Assembly: GCF_000827555.1 (NCBI RefSeq)
Contig: NZ_CDOI01000148.1
Location: forward strand, 1 to 64,000
Source: Capnocytophaga canis
GTDB lineage: Bacteria; Bacteroidota; Bacteroidia; Flavobacteriales; Flavobacteriaceae
Reading direction: 5' to 3'
DNA length: 64,000 bases
Part shown: piece after piece, positions 9,869 through 18,016 of the stretch
Layout: each line of letters begins with the position of its first letter
Position numbering within the stretch: the first letter of the stretch is position 1
The notes under the pieces: model-generated
The model's input: only the letters and a program-made list of their open reading frames with translations
The model's database searches: none
Told to the model about the DNA's origin: nothing
Made by a program: the position numbers and the translations under genes

Positions 9869-10768
9869 ATGAAAAAACAAATATATTACATAATACTAAT
9901 TGGATTTATATCGGTGATAAACATATATGCACAAAATCCTACACACATATTTTATAATCAACATAAAAACTTGGTAAATCCTGCGGCTACAGGCCAAGAG
10001 AAAGGACATACCATTTCAGTGGACATACGCAATCAGTGGCAAGGAGATACTGAAGCGCCTCAAAGTCAGACTCTTTTGACCACACACCGAATCAATGAGC
10101 GTGTGAGTGTCGGTTTTTCAATTCAAAATAATAAAGTTTTTATCCAAAAACAAGCAGGATTATATGCCGATTTTGCATATGCCATACCCATAAATGAATA
10201 CAGCAAATTGTACGGAGGATTAAAATTTGGAGGTGATTTTTTTAATATAGACGGAAATCGGATCAGAACTTATACCTCTCCTCATAACACCTACTACGAT
10301 CCTTATTTACAGACTATATCAGGGAAATTCCAAATAAATATAGGGACAGGAGCTTACTATGAGCATCGTGATTTTTATGTTGGATTGTCTGTTCCCAATC
10401 TATTGGCATCGGAAGAAGTTAAAGTAAAAGAAGACGTAATGACTTCAGTGGCCCAACGTTTTCATATCTATGGTTTGGCAGGATATTTTTGGAAACTCTC
10501 TCCAGAATTTACTCTAAAACCAATGTTGCAGACTCGTTTTGTGAAAGATGTCAGTCCGTCATTTGACCTGACTTTAGCAGGAGTTTACCTGAAAAACAGT
10601 GAATTAGGATTGACTTACAGAACGGATAAAGCGTTTAATGCCTATATTATGTTCCACATACCAAAGTATTATGTAGTTGTGGGTTATGGCTACGAAAACA
10701 ATTCACAGCCACAGCTGAATATCTATGCACGAAGCTCTCATGAATTTTTGGTACAATTCAAATGGTAA
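9869..10768 (+). CDS. PorP/SprF family type IX secretion membrane protein
   Basis: Predicted outer-membrane barrel of 299 residues. It has a signal peptide (KKQIYYIILIGFISVINIYAQ), the conserved N-terminal pattern QNPTHIFYNQHKNLVNPAATG and a C-terminal aromatic ending (FLVQFKW). The ATG at 9869 is chosen over an upstream TTG because it gives a clean signal peptide. It begins 5 bp after the metalloprotease stop. Proteins of this family assist secretion or surface attachment of CHU_C-tailed substrates, so the neighbouring protease is the likely client (inference). Confidence 0.9.
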   Translation: MKKQIYYIILIGFISVINIYAQNPTHIFYNQHKNLVNPAATGQEKGHTISVDIRNQWQGDTEAPQSQTLLTTHRINERVSVGFSIQNNKVFIQKQAGLYADFAYAIPINEYSKLYGGLKFGGDFFNIDGNRIRTYTSPHNTYYDPYLQTISGKFQINIGTGAYYEHRDFYVGLSVPNLLASEEVKVKEDVMTSVAQRFHIYGLAGYFWKLSPEFTLKPMLQTRFVKDVSPSFDLTLAGVYLKNSELGLTYRTDKAFNAYIMFHIPKYYVVVGYGYENNSQPQLNIYARSSHEFLVQFKW

Positions 10769-10909
10769 ATCAATAAAATTAGAAAAGTAGTCTGACTATC
10801 AGCATATAGCCTTGAAAAGCTATCTTCGATATGTCACACAAAAAAAGAGTTATGTTCGAAAAAGGGTCTCTAGACAGGAGCAAATAATGAAAAAAACACA
10901 CTAAAAACC

Positions 10910-10940
10910 TTTGTAAAACGAATAAAAAGATTTACATTTG
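10910..10940 (+). promoter_or_regulatory. Promoter for the DUF4293 gene
   Basis: TTTG 10910-10913, 19 bp spacer, TACATTTG 10933-10940. Transcription would start about 12 nt before the ATG at 10959. Confidence 0.75.
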
Positions 10941-10958
10941 CACGTTCAAATTTTTGAG

Positions 10959-11369
10959 ATGATTCAAAGAGTACAAACAATTTATATGCTACTTGTCTTC
11001 ATAATTGGAGGCATTCTGCCGTTTATATTTTCGTTATATGTGCAAAATCAGCAGTCTGTTTATGCATACTTAGACGATGTTTTGAGTGGTATCTTTTTTG
11101 GAATATCAGCTGTTTTAGCTGTATATGCCATATTTAAATATAAAACAAGGCAACTTCAGTTTGTTTTGAATAGACTGAATATCCTTATAAGTCTTACTTT
11201 ACTAGGAATATTTGTATATCGAGTGCTAAGTTCATCCGGAGAAAGTGGAATTTCTGAGAAGGGTGTTGGGATTTTCTTACCCGTCCTTTCTATCGTTTTT
11301 TTGTTTTTAGCTAATAAGGCTATCCGACGGGACGAAGATCTGGTAAAATCAGCAGATCGATTGCGATAA
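10959..11369 (+). CDS. DUF4293 family integral membrane protein
   Basis: 136-residue protein starting MIQRVQTIYMLLVF, the typical N-terminus of DUF4293 proteins of Flavobacteriia, whose function is not known. Four hydrophobic segments are visible, roughly residues 7-27, 40-60, 72-90 and 100-118. The ATG at 10959 is preferred to an upstream TTG that lies inside the promoter. A strong terminator hairpin follows at 11405. Confidence 0.85.
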   Translation: MIQRVQTIYMLLVFIIGGILPFIFSLYVQNQQSVYAYLDDVLSGIFFGISAVLAVYAIFKYKTRQLQFVLNRLNILISLTLLGIFVYRVLSSSGESGISEKGVGIFLPVLSIVFLFLANKAIRRDEDLVKSADRLR

Positions 11370-11404
11370 AGCCTATAATCTTAGTAGTGTTAGTGCGTTA
11401 AGAG

Positions 11405-11430
11405 AACCTAAGTTTTTACTTAGGTTTTTT
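11405..11430 (+). terminator. Intrinsic terminator after the DUF4293 gene
   Basis: Nine-bp perfect stem AACCTAAGT/ACTTAGGTT with a 4-nt loop, followed by a T-run. Confidence 0.9.
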
Positions 11431-11449
11431 TATTGATAAAGTTTTTTTA

Positions 11450-11526
11450 GAGGCTATTTCTAATTTTTCGCCTTTTTCTGAACAGAAAAAAGATAGAACA
11501 TGTTTCATAATAAAAAAATTAGCCTC
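11450..11526. terminator. Inverted repeat 3' of the two-repeat protein gene
   Basis: GAGGCTA (11450-11456) pairs with TAGCCTC (11520-11526), with further A/T pairing inside and a nested hairpin at 11472-11492. Read on the minus strand it follows the 11545-12078 gene. Terminator function is an inference. Confidence 0.4.
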
Positions 11527-11544
11527 AATTAAGGGTGTTTGAAA

Positions 11545-12078
11545 TTATGACTGAACAGGCAATGTCATTTTTTCAATTTCTTTAATTTCAATCATAAACT
11601 CATCTCCTAATTGTAAGTTTTTTTTACACCAATATTTTGTTATATCTCCATTATTGGAGTGATTAGTTGCTAAAAAATCTAAATCAATTTCTGTTTTATC
11701 TTCTTTATTCAACACAGTTACAATTAAATGAATACTTCCTTTTTCAACTACTGCCGATAGTTTCTCTTCTTTTAAAGTTAGTTCAACACCAATGTTCTTA
11801 GGATGCTCAAAAAAATGACTTTCAATTTCTGGAGCTCGTTGTATTATTGGAGAATTTACAGTGATTTCTTCTACCTTTACAGTAAATTTAGCCCCTAAAA
11901 ATAATTTTTGAAGAAGCCAAAGTGGATAAGTTTCCGTTTGCATATCATATCCACCAAAATTTACGCTGACACAATTTCGTGTATCTCGTATCATTCTACT
12001 GATAATTACTCCAATAGAACCTTCTTTGAGAGAGGCAAAGAAAGTTTTATTATCTGTTGTTAATTTTAATCCTATCAT
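11545..12078 (-). CDS. Unknown protein with two internal repeats
   Basis: A 177-residue soluble protein not recognised from any family. It appears to be an internal duplication. Residues ~2-75 (IGLKLT, KEGSIGVIIS, LFLGAKFTVKVEEI) align with ~96-170 (IGVELT, EKGSIHLIVT, LQLGDEFMIEIKEI) with the same order and spacing. No signal peptide or membrane segment is present, so it is probably cytoplasmic. A broken gene lies just upstream on the same strand and inverted repeats lie downstream, suggesting accessory DNA between two conserved blocks. Confidence 0.7.
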   Translation of the reverse strand: MIGLKLTTDNKTFFASLKEGSIGVIISRMIRDTRNCVSVNFGGYDMQTETYPLWLLQKLFLGAKFTVKVEEITVNSPIIQRAPEIESHFFEHPKNIGVELTLKEEKLSAVVEKGSIHLIVTVLNKEDKTEIDLDFLATNHSNNGDITKYWCKKNLQLGDEFMIEIKEIEKMTLPVQS

Positions 12079-12177
12079 ATTTTTGTATTATTAGTAATCC
12101 AAATATCTTTGGGCTCTACAAAAATGTAGACAGTCATCGTATTTTTTATATTTCAAAGTTATTTTTTCTTGAGGAAT

Positions 12178-12488
12178 CTATACGTTCTTCGCATCTTCAT
12201 ATGATTTTAAAAGAGTCATAATATCCAACAACAATTCTTCTATAATGCCCGAGACAGCTTCTTCTGAGTGAGTTAGCTCTGCAATAGCTATTGCCTAAAT
12301 TGTTCCTAATCAAGTCTGGTTATTACATCAACTTCATCAGTTACTACATTTTCCGAATTCTCATCTTTATCAATTTACCATAATAAATCTTTTTCTAAAC
12401 GAGCAAGTGTAAGTCTATTTCCAACTCCTTTTGGTCTTCCTATAATTAGTCCTTCTTTTACCTTCTCATTTATTTCTCTTAATGCCAT
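12178..12488 (-). pseudogene. Broken small gene of unknown function
   Basis: The minus strand starts with ATG and reads MALREINEKVKEGLIIGRPK, then meets a stop after about 37 codons. Protein-like sequence continues in shifted frames (for example AIAELTHSEEAVSGIIEELL, ending at a stop at 12178). At least two stops and a frame change are needed to join the pieces. The GRPKG motif resembles small DNA-binding or recombinase tails, but the family is not established. Confidence 0.5.
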
Positions 12489-12594
12489 TAGTATAAAACA
12501 GAAGTAATATACAATAAATCGTTTTGTTCGGACTTAATAAGGGTTAAAATTTCTTTATTGATTTCGATTGTTTTACAACACGCCTTTTTGACTT

Positions 12595-14253
12595 TTAATT
12601 TTTCTTTTTTGAATCCTCTTTTGAAGTAGTTTTTTTAACAACTTTCTTTTTTGTTATTTTTTTTCGTTTGGCAGGTTCACCCTTGTAATAATACATGCTC
12701 TTTTCAATATACAAATCACCTTGATTACGGAGCATTCCCGCTGTATTATCATCATACCAAATTTCAGCTAAACTTGCTTTCAGATATTTGGATATATCAT
12801 CTCTGTTTTTTTTGAAGTCAATAAATATTTTTCGTTTAGACAGAAATTTAGAGAATGCATTCAGCATTTCTTTGGAGATTTTGTAATCCTTAATAAAGCT
12901 GCTCTTCTCCGGTTTTACGTTAACTTTCGGATAAGTATCCAAATACTCAAATAAAAAGAAATTTGTCAATCCTGAATTAAGTAATTCATTGACCAAATAG
13001 GTTTCAGGCTTGATGTCAGAATGCAGATACACATCTGGATATATCCCTCCTCCTCCGTAAACTACCTTACCTTTAGGCGTAGTAAACTTCAGTGAATCAG
13101 GAATTTTAGAGCTATCTAGCTGGAAATTACGAATTTGTTTTCTGCTGTAAGGCTTTTGAATAGACCTTCCTGTTGGAGTGTAGTAACGAGCTGTGGTCAA
13201 TCGTATGGCAGACCCGTCAGGTAGAGGCATTTCACTCTGTACTAACCCTTTACCAAAAGTGCGTCGTCCGATAATTACACCGCGATCGTTATCCTGCAAA
13301 GCTCCTGAAACAATCTCACTTGCCGAGGCTGTTTGCTCATTTACCAATACAAAAACAGGCTGTTCTTCAAACATACCTCCACCAGTTGCATAGGTTTCAT
13401 CAATTTCCTGACGATTGTTTTTAGTGAAAACAATCATCTTATCTTCTTTTAAAAATTCATCACTAATATCAATTCCTACATTCAGTAGTCCTCCGGTATT
13501 ATTTCTTAAATCTAAAATTAAGCTGTTAATTCCTTTATCTATAAGTGTTTGTAAAGCAGACCTAAACTCTTGATGAGTAGTTTCAGCAAAGCGATTCATA
13601 CGAATATACCCCAAGGTATCGTTTACTTTATAAAAGCAATCTACACTTTTAATAGGAATATGTTTTCGAACTATTGGGAGCGTAAAAATACTATCATTGG
13701 ATTTACGATAGATGGTTAAAAGTACTTCTGAATCCTTTTCTCCCTTGAATGTATTGCGAACCATCTCTGAAGTTAATTTTTTACCAAAAAGAGTGTCATT
13801 GTCAGCTTTTAAGATACGATCGCCTAATTGAATGTTTTTACTGAAAGCGTCGCTCTCCTCGATAGGTTTCATTACCGCAATAGTGTCTTTATACATATAA
13901 AAACTAATGCCTACACCTACAAATTTACCACTGATGTTTTCTGAAATTTCTTGAATGTTTCTCTTTGAGATATAACTTGAATGTGGATCCAATTTTGATA
14001 AAATCCCATTAACAGTCAACTCAACAATACTGTCAGGATTTATTTTATCTACATAATCATTTTCTATGTAATCAATCAGTGTCCCAAGTTTTTTTTTACT
14101 TGGACTTTCAACAATAGAGTCAATATCTACCACAGGAGTTGGTGTGGGAAGAGGTTCTTGGATATAAAAATCGGACAGAACACGCCCAAGAAAAATGCCT
14201 ATTCCCAAAATGACACTTATGATAATGGGCAATATGTATGTTTTTATTCTCAT
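12595..14253 (-). CDS. Carboxy-terminal processing protease, S41 family
   Basis: Periplasmic or membrane-anchored serine protease of 552 residues (CtpA/Prc class). An N-terminal membrane anchor (TYILPIIISVILGIGIFLG) is followed by a PDZ domain around residues 90-180 and the S41 core. The nucleophile motif is ASASEIVSGAL and the general-base Lys lies in RTFGKGLVQ. A Lys-rich C-terminal tail (KKKVVKKTTSKEDSKKKN) ends the protein. The family trims C-termini of envelope proteins. No partner gene is adjacent. Confidence 0.93.
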   Translation of the reverse strand: MRIKTYILPIIISVILGIGIFLGRVLSDFYIQEPLPTPTPVVDIDSIVESPSKKKLGTLIDYIENDYVDKINPDSIVELTVNGILSKLDPHSSYISKRNIQEISENISGKFVGVGISFYMYKDTIAVMKPIEESDAFSKNIQLGDRILKADNDTLFGKKLTSEMVRNTFKGEKDSEVLLTIYRKSNDSIFTLPIVRKHIPIKSVDCFYKVNDTLGYIRMNRFAETTHQEFRSALQTLIDKGINSLILDLRNNTGGLLNVGIDISDEFLKEDKMIVFTKNNRQEIDETYATGGGMFEEQPVFVLVNEQTASASEIVSGALQDNDRGVIIGRRTFGKGLVQSEMPLPDGSAIRLTTARYYTPTGRSIQKPYSRKQIRNFQLDSSKIPDSLKFTTPKGKVVYGGGGIYPDVYLHSDIKPETYLVNELLNSGLTNFFLFEYLDTYPKVNVKPEKSSFIKDYKISKEMLNAFSKFLSKRKIFIDFKKNRDDISKYLKASLAEIWYDDNTAGMLRNQGDLYIEKSMYYYKGEPAKRKKITKKKVVKKTTSKEDSKKKN

Positions 14254-14264
14254 ATACTAAAAGA

Positions 14265-14408
14265 GGTTGTCTGAAAAGTGGTTCTTACATGATTTTGGGA
14301 TTCCATCGCACGAAAAAGGAACTCCTACACACGATTTCTCAGAATTTCAAATACGAAGGAAAACTAACAGGCAAAATCATGATGCCAAACTCGACTTCTC
14401 GGACAACC
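14265..14408. repeat. Operon-end inverted repeat, long loop
   Basis: GGTTGTCTGAAAAG (14265-14278) pairs with 14395-14408 at 12 of 14 positions. An inner pair CATGATTTTG/CAAAATCATG (14288-14297, 14372-14381) is perfect. It lies 3' of dsbD and upstream of the S41 protease gene. Member of the GGyTGTCynAAAAG family also seen at 29739, 43553 and elsewhere. Confidence 0.6.
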
Positions 14409-14443
14409 CTTTATCTATATACAAATTTCATTGTTCCGAGTGG

Positions 14444-16474
14444 CTATTTGAAAGCCCCCACTCCTTTCGTTAACCATTGATGAAACTCATCAACATCAGG
14501 CGTGTAGCCAATCGGATCAATAAGATTACTCTCATCGTGGTTCATCAGCACGTAAAAAGGTTGTGAATTAGCTTTATAACGAACTGTTTGAAACTCACTC
14601 CATTTTTGACCTATGTATTTAATTTGCTTACCTGGTTTTAACTTTGATTCAACTATTTGATTTTCAGGAAGTGGTCGTTTATCATCCACGTAAAGGGAGA
14701 TTAACACCACATCGTTTTTCAATATGTCAAGTATATGCGGTTTAGCCCATACGTTTTGTTCCATTTTACGACAATTTACGCATGTCCAACCTGTGAAGTC
14801 TAACAAAATAGGTTTATTCACTTTTTTTGCATATGCTATTCCTGTTTCATAATCGTCAAAAGCTAAAATATTGTGAGGTTCCAACAGATGAGCTCCTTCG
14901 GGTAGCCTGTCCTCTTGACTTGATACGATGCCTCCTGTTTTAGTATATCCTACTCCGTAGGGCGACTCACTATAGTGTTGTGGTGGAGGAAATGCACTAA
15001 TTAAGTTCAGTGGAGCTCCCCAAAGTCCAGGTATCATATAAATCGTGAAAGTTAAGGATAATAGACCTAAGCTCAAACGTCCTACCGAAATTTTGTCTAC
15101 AGGAGAATCGTGAGGTAATCTGATTTTTCCGAATAAATACAAGGCTAATGTTCCAAAAACAGCTATCCAAATCGCTATAAACACCTCTCTCTCAAGCCAA
15201 TGATATTGATAAGCTAAATCTGCGTTCGACAAAAATTTGAAAGCTAAAGCCAATTCTAAAAATCCTAAAACGACTTTTACAGTATTCAACCATCCGCCTG
15301 ATTTTGGCAATGAATTCAACCATCCTGGGAAAGCTGCGAAAATAGCAAATGGCAATGCAATGGCTAATGAGAAACCAAGCATACCAATAATAGGAGCTAT
15401 ACCACCCTTAGAAGCTGCTTCTACCAATAATGTACCTACGATAGGCCCTGTACAAGAGAATGAAACAATAGCCAATGCCAAAGCCATAAAGAAGATACCC
15501 ACCAAACCACTACGGTCGGCTTGCGCATCCACTTTTGTACTCCACGAACTGGGTAAGGTTAATTCAAACGCTCCTAAAAAAGAAGCTGCAAAGAAGATCA
15601 ATATCAAGAAAAATATAATATTAAACCAGAAATTACTCGCCAAAGCGTTCAAAGCATCTGCACCGAAAATTGCAGTTACTACTGACCCCAACACAACGTA
15701 AATTACAATAATTGATAATCCGTAGAAAATAGCATTTCTGATACCTTTGATTTTCGATTTACTTTGCTTTGTAAAATAACTTACAGTCATTGGAATCATC
15801 GGAAATACACACGGAGTGAGCAAAGCAGCGAACCCAGAAAGGAACGAAATAAAGAAAATACTCCAAAGTCCCTTGTTTGCAACATTTTTATTGTCATTTT
15901 CTTCCACTTTTTGTGTTTCCTCCTTAACTGTTTTGTCGTTTGAAGTTTTATCATCTCCTTCTAAAGAAAAAATAGCTGCGTTGGAATTGTCCACAGATTG
16001 CGTTTGGTTAGCCTCGGTTGAACCAGTGTTTTCACTAAAGATAAACATTAAATCAACCGTATCAGGAGGCAAACAGTTAGCATCATCACATACCATAAAC
16101 TCCACACCAGCTTTAATGGAAGATAAAGGTTTTAAGATTTTTATACGCTGTTTGAAAGTTGCATTTTTATAGAAAAAGCCGATTTCCATATCAAAAACAG
16201 CATCGTGCTTCACTACCGAACCCGTTTCAACTGTTTTACCAACCAATTCAAAAGTACCATCGTTGATGTATTCAAAAGTTGTAGGAACAGGACCATTTGG
16301 TGGAATTGTTTGTGAATAAAGTTTCCATCCTTGGTCGATTGTAGCAGTAGTTACCAAGTCATATTCTTGGTCATTAATTTTTTCTACTTTGGTATCCCAT
16401 TTGACAGGATCAAAAATTTGAGCATTTACCAAAATAAAACTAACTGATAATAAGAAAGTTAATATTTTTTTCAT
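14444..16474 (-). CDS. dsbD: Thiol:disulfide interchange protein DsbD
   Basis: Carries electrons from cytoplasmic thioredoxin across the inner membrane to periplasmic thiols. The 676-residue product has a signal peptide, an N-terminal DsbD-alpha-like domain (~25-150) with CDDANCLPPD, and a linker. The eight-helix CcdA-like region (~205-480) holds LLTPCVFPMIPMTVSYF and SFSCTGPIVG, each with a redox Cys. The C-terminal thioredoxin-like domain has WTCVNCRKME (Cys about 565 and 568). Single gene with its own promoter. Confidence 0.95.
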   Translation of the reverse strand: MKKILTFLLSVSFILVNAQIFDPVKWDTKVEKINDQEYDLVTTATIDQGWKLYSQTIPPNGPVPTTFEYINDGTFELVGKTVETGSVVKHDAVFDMEIGFFYKNATFKQRIKILKPLSSIKAGVEFMVCDDANCLPPDTVDLMFIFSENTGSTEANQTQSVDNSNAAIFSLEGDDKTSNDKTVKEETQKVEENDNKNVANKGLWSIFFISFLSGFAALLTPCVFPMIPMTVSYFTKQSKSKIKGIRNAIFYGLSIIVIYVVLGSVVTAIFGADALNALASNFWFNIIFFLILIFFAASFLGAFELTLPSSWSTKVDAQADRSGLVGIFFMALALAIVSFSCTGPIVGTLLVEAASKGGIAPIIGMLGFSLAIALPFAIFAAFPGWLNSLPKSGGWLNTVKVVLGFLELALAFKFLSNADLAYQYHWLEREVFIAIWIAVFGTLALYLFGKIRLPHDSPVDKISVGRLSLGLLSLTFTIYMIPGLWGAPLNLISAFPPPQHYSESPYGVGYTKTGGIVSSQEDRLPEGAHLLEPHNILAFDDYETGIAYAKKVNKPILLDFTGWTCVNCRKMEQNVWAKPHILDILKNDVVLISLYVDDKRPLPENQIVESKLKPGKQIKYIGQKWSEFQTVRYKANSQPFYVLMNHDESNLIDPIGYTPDVDEFHQWLTKGVGAFK

Positions 16475-16506
16475 CGTATCACAAAAGTTTTTTTAATAAC
16501 AAACGA

Positions 16507-16536
16507 CAAAATTAGTTTTTTTGTGGAAAAAAACAA
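16507..16536 (-). promoter_or_regulatory. Promoter for dsbD
   Basis: Minus-strand TAATTTTG (plus-strand 16507-16514) and TTG (plus-strand CAA 16534-16536) separated by 19 bp. Confidence 0.7.
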
Positions 16537-16584
16537 AAATATTCTTGATTTTATTGAAGTGGCTACCACTTAACAAAATAAAGT

Positions 16585-16615
16585 TTTGATTTGTTTCGAA
16601 AATTTTTTACATTTG
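16585..16615 (+). promoter_or_regulatory. Promoter at the start of the RND/propeller island
   Basis: TTTG 16585-16588, 19 bp spacer, TACATTTG 16608-16615. It drives rightward and lies 135 bp before the first lipoprotein gene. Confidence 0.75.
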
Positions 16616-16619
16616 CTCC

Positions 16620-16740
16620 AATGAATAGTTTCTTTTTGAAAGAAATTAATTAGATTCTATGGATAATCAAACTCACAAAAATTGCGTATTTAACGAATAG
16701 TCATATAATTACTGTCGTAAATTTTTTACGGCAGTTTTGA
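16620..16740 (+). ncRNA. Candidate ~120-nt leader or small RNA with terminator hairpin
   Basis: Between a consensus promoter (16585-16615) and the lipoprotein ATG (16750) lies a short transcript region ending in an 11-bp stem (16711-16721/16725-16735, one G-T pair, 3-nt loop) followed by TTTGATTTT. Two tiny reading frames fit inside: MNSFFLKEIN (16621-16653) and MDNQTHKNCVFNE (16659-16700). Either a small RNA or an attenuated leader is possible; nothing here decides between them. Confidence 0.4.
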
Positions 16741-16749
16741 TTTTATATT

Positions 16750-17949
16750 ATGAAAAAGAATATTTTAATACTTTTTTGTTTAGTTTTTTTCTCTTGCCAA
16801 CAGAGTAAAAAAGGAACAGTTGTAGTCTGGAATAACGAAGGGGCAGAAACGTTTGTAATAGATGCTGTGAATAAAAAAAGTAATCAAACGACTGATTTGA
16901 ATGATTACATTGAAAGTTGTAGGGTTGTTCCCTTAGAAACAAGGAGAGATGCTTTGGTAAATAAAATTGAGAAAGTAATTGTAGCCAACAATAAGGTTTA
17001 TCTACATTGTGATAGAGATAAGATATTGATATTTGAAGCAAATACAGGGAAGTTTATAAACAAGATTCATGCCGTTGGTCAAGGTCCAGAAGAATATACA
17101 GAGATTACTGATTTTGCAATAGAAAAAAAAACAAACAATATTTGTACATACGATGAACGCAAGCACAAAGTGATTAAATATACAGCAGACGGACGGTTTA
17201 TCAATGCAGTTAGGACAAAATTTCATGGGTTGAACATTTATAGCGTTAATGATTCCATCTATGCGGTATATGATGATATTAATATTTTGACATCTGAGAA
17301 AAGTGACTTACTGTTGGTAAATAATGATTTTTCAAAACTTGAAGAACTATATTTTCCACATCAAGAAAGATTTTACAACAGAGCTCCTGAAAAATCTAAT
17401 TATTCAAAACATCACTACTTTAACACGTATGATGATAGAACTTACATAACCCCTTCAATTTATCATTATACGTACGAAATCATTGGAACAAAATTGAAAC
17501 CTAAATATAATTTTGATTTTGGAGATAAAAATATAGAGCCTACTGACGATATATTTTTCACAGAGGATTTGGTTGACTCAGGAAAGGTTTTTGGTGTTAA
17601 CTATTACGAAAATAGTCGTACTCTTTTTGTTGAATATGGTCTAAATATGACCAGGCATTTTCTATATATTGATAAAGAAACAAAAAATCAAGTCTTTATG
17701 TTGGGTAAAGATTGGAAAAATATGCCTTTGCTGTACTACATTTTTACAGGCAAAATAGTAAGAGCTGTAAATGAAGATGAGGATACATTTATGACTTTAA
17801 CTTGGTTTGGGGAAGATGATTTTATAAAAAATAACGAACATTTTCTAAATGCAACAGACAGTCTGTACCTACCCGAAATTGATAAATTAAGAAAAGTTAA
17901 AAGTGACGATAATCCTGTATTGATTTTTTTTAGAATGAAAAAGTTTTAA
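16750..17949 (+). CDS. 6-bladed beta-propeller lipoprotein
   Basis: A 399-residue exported lipoprotein with lipobox LVFFSC (Cys about 16). After a short linker it reads DLNDYIESCRVVPLET, then repeated blade motifs such as IFEANTGKFINKIHAVGQGPEEY and KYTADGRFI, the pattern of the Bacteroidetes 6-bladed propeller lipoproteins (PF17170-like). No enzymatic motif is evident; a binding role at the cell surface or periplasm is plausible. It is the first gene of the island, directly followed by the RND adaptor. Two paralogues lie at 20395 and 21579 and another at 50712. Confidence 0.85.
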   Translation: MKKNILILFCLVFFSCQQSKKGTVVVWNNEGAETFVIDAVNKKSNQTTDLNDYIESCRVVPLETRRDALVNKIEKVIVANNKVYLHCDRDKILIFEANTGKFINKIHAVGQGPEEYTEITDFAIEKKTNNICTYDERKHKVIKYTADGRFINAVRTKFHGLNIYSVNDSIYAVYDDINILTSEKSDLLLVNNDFSKLEELYFPHQERFYNRAPEKSNYSKHHYFNTYDDRTYITPSIYHYTYEIIGTKLKPKYNFDFGDKNIEPTDDIFFTEDLVDSGKVFGVNYYENSRTLFVEYGLNMTRHFLYIDKETKNQVFMLGKDWKNMPLLYYIFTGKIVRAVNEDEDTFMTLTWFGEDDFIKNNEHFLNATDSLYLPEIDKLRKVKSDDNPVLIFFRMKKF

Positions 17950-18016
17950 CATTATGAAAAGTCACGAACACATGTTTTTATCCTTATATCAATCTATTTT
18001 CAGAAATCCAAAAAAA

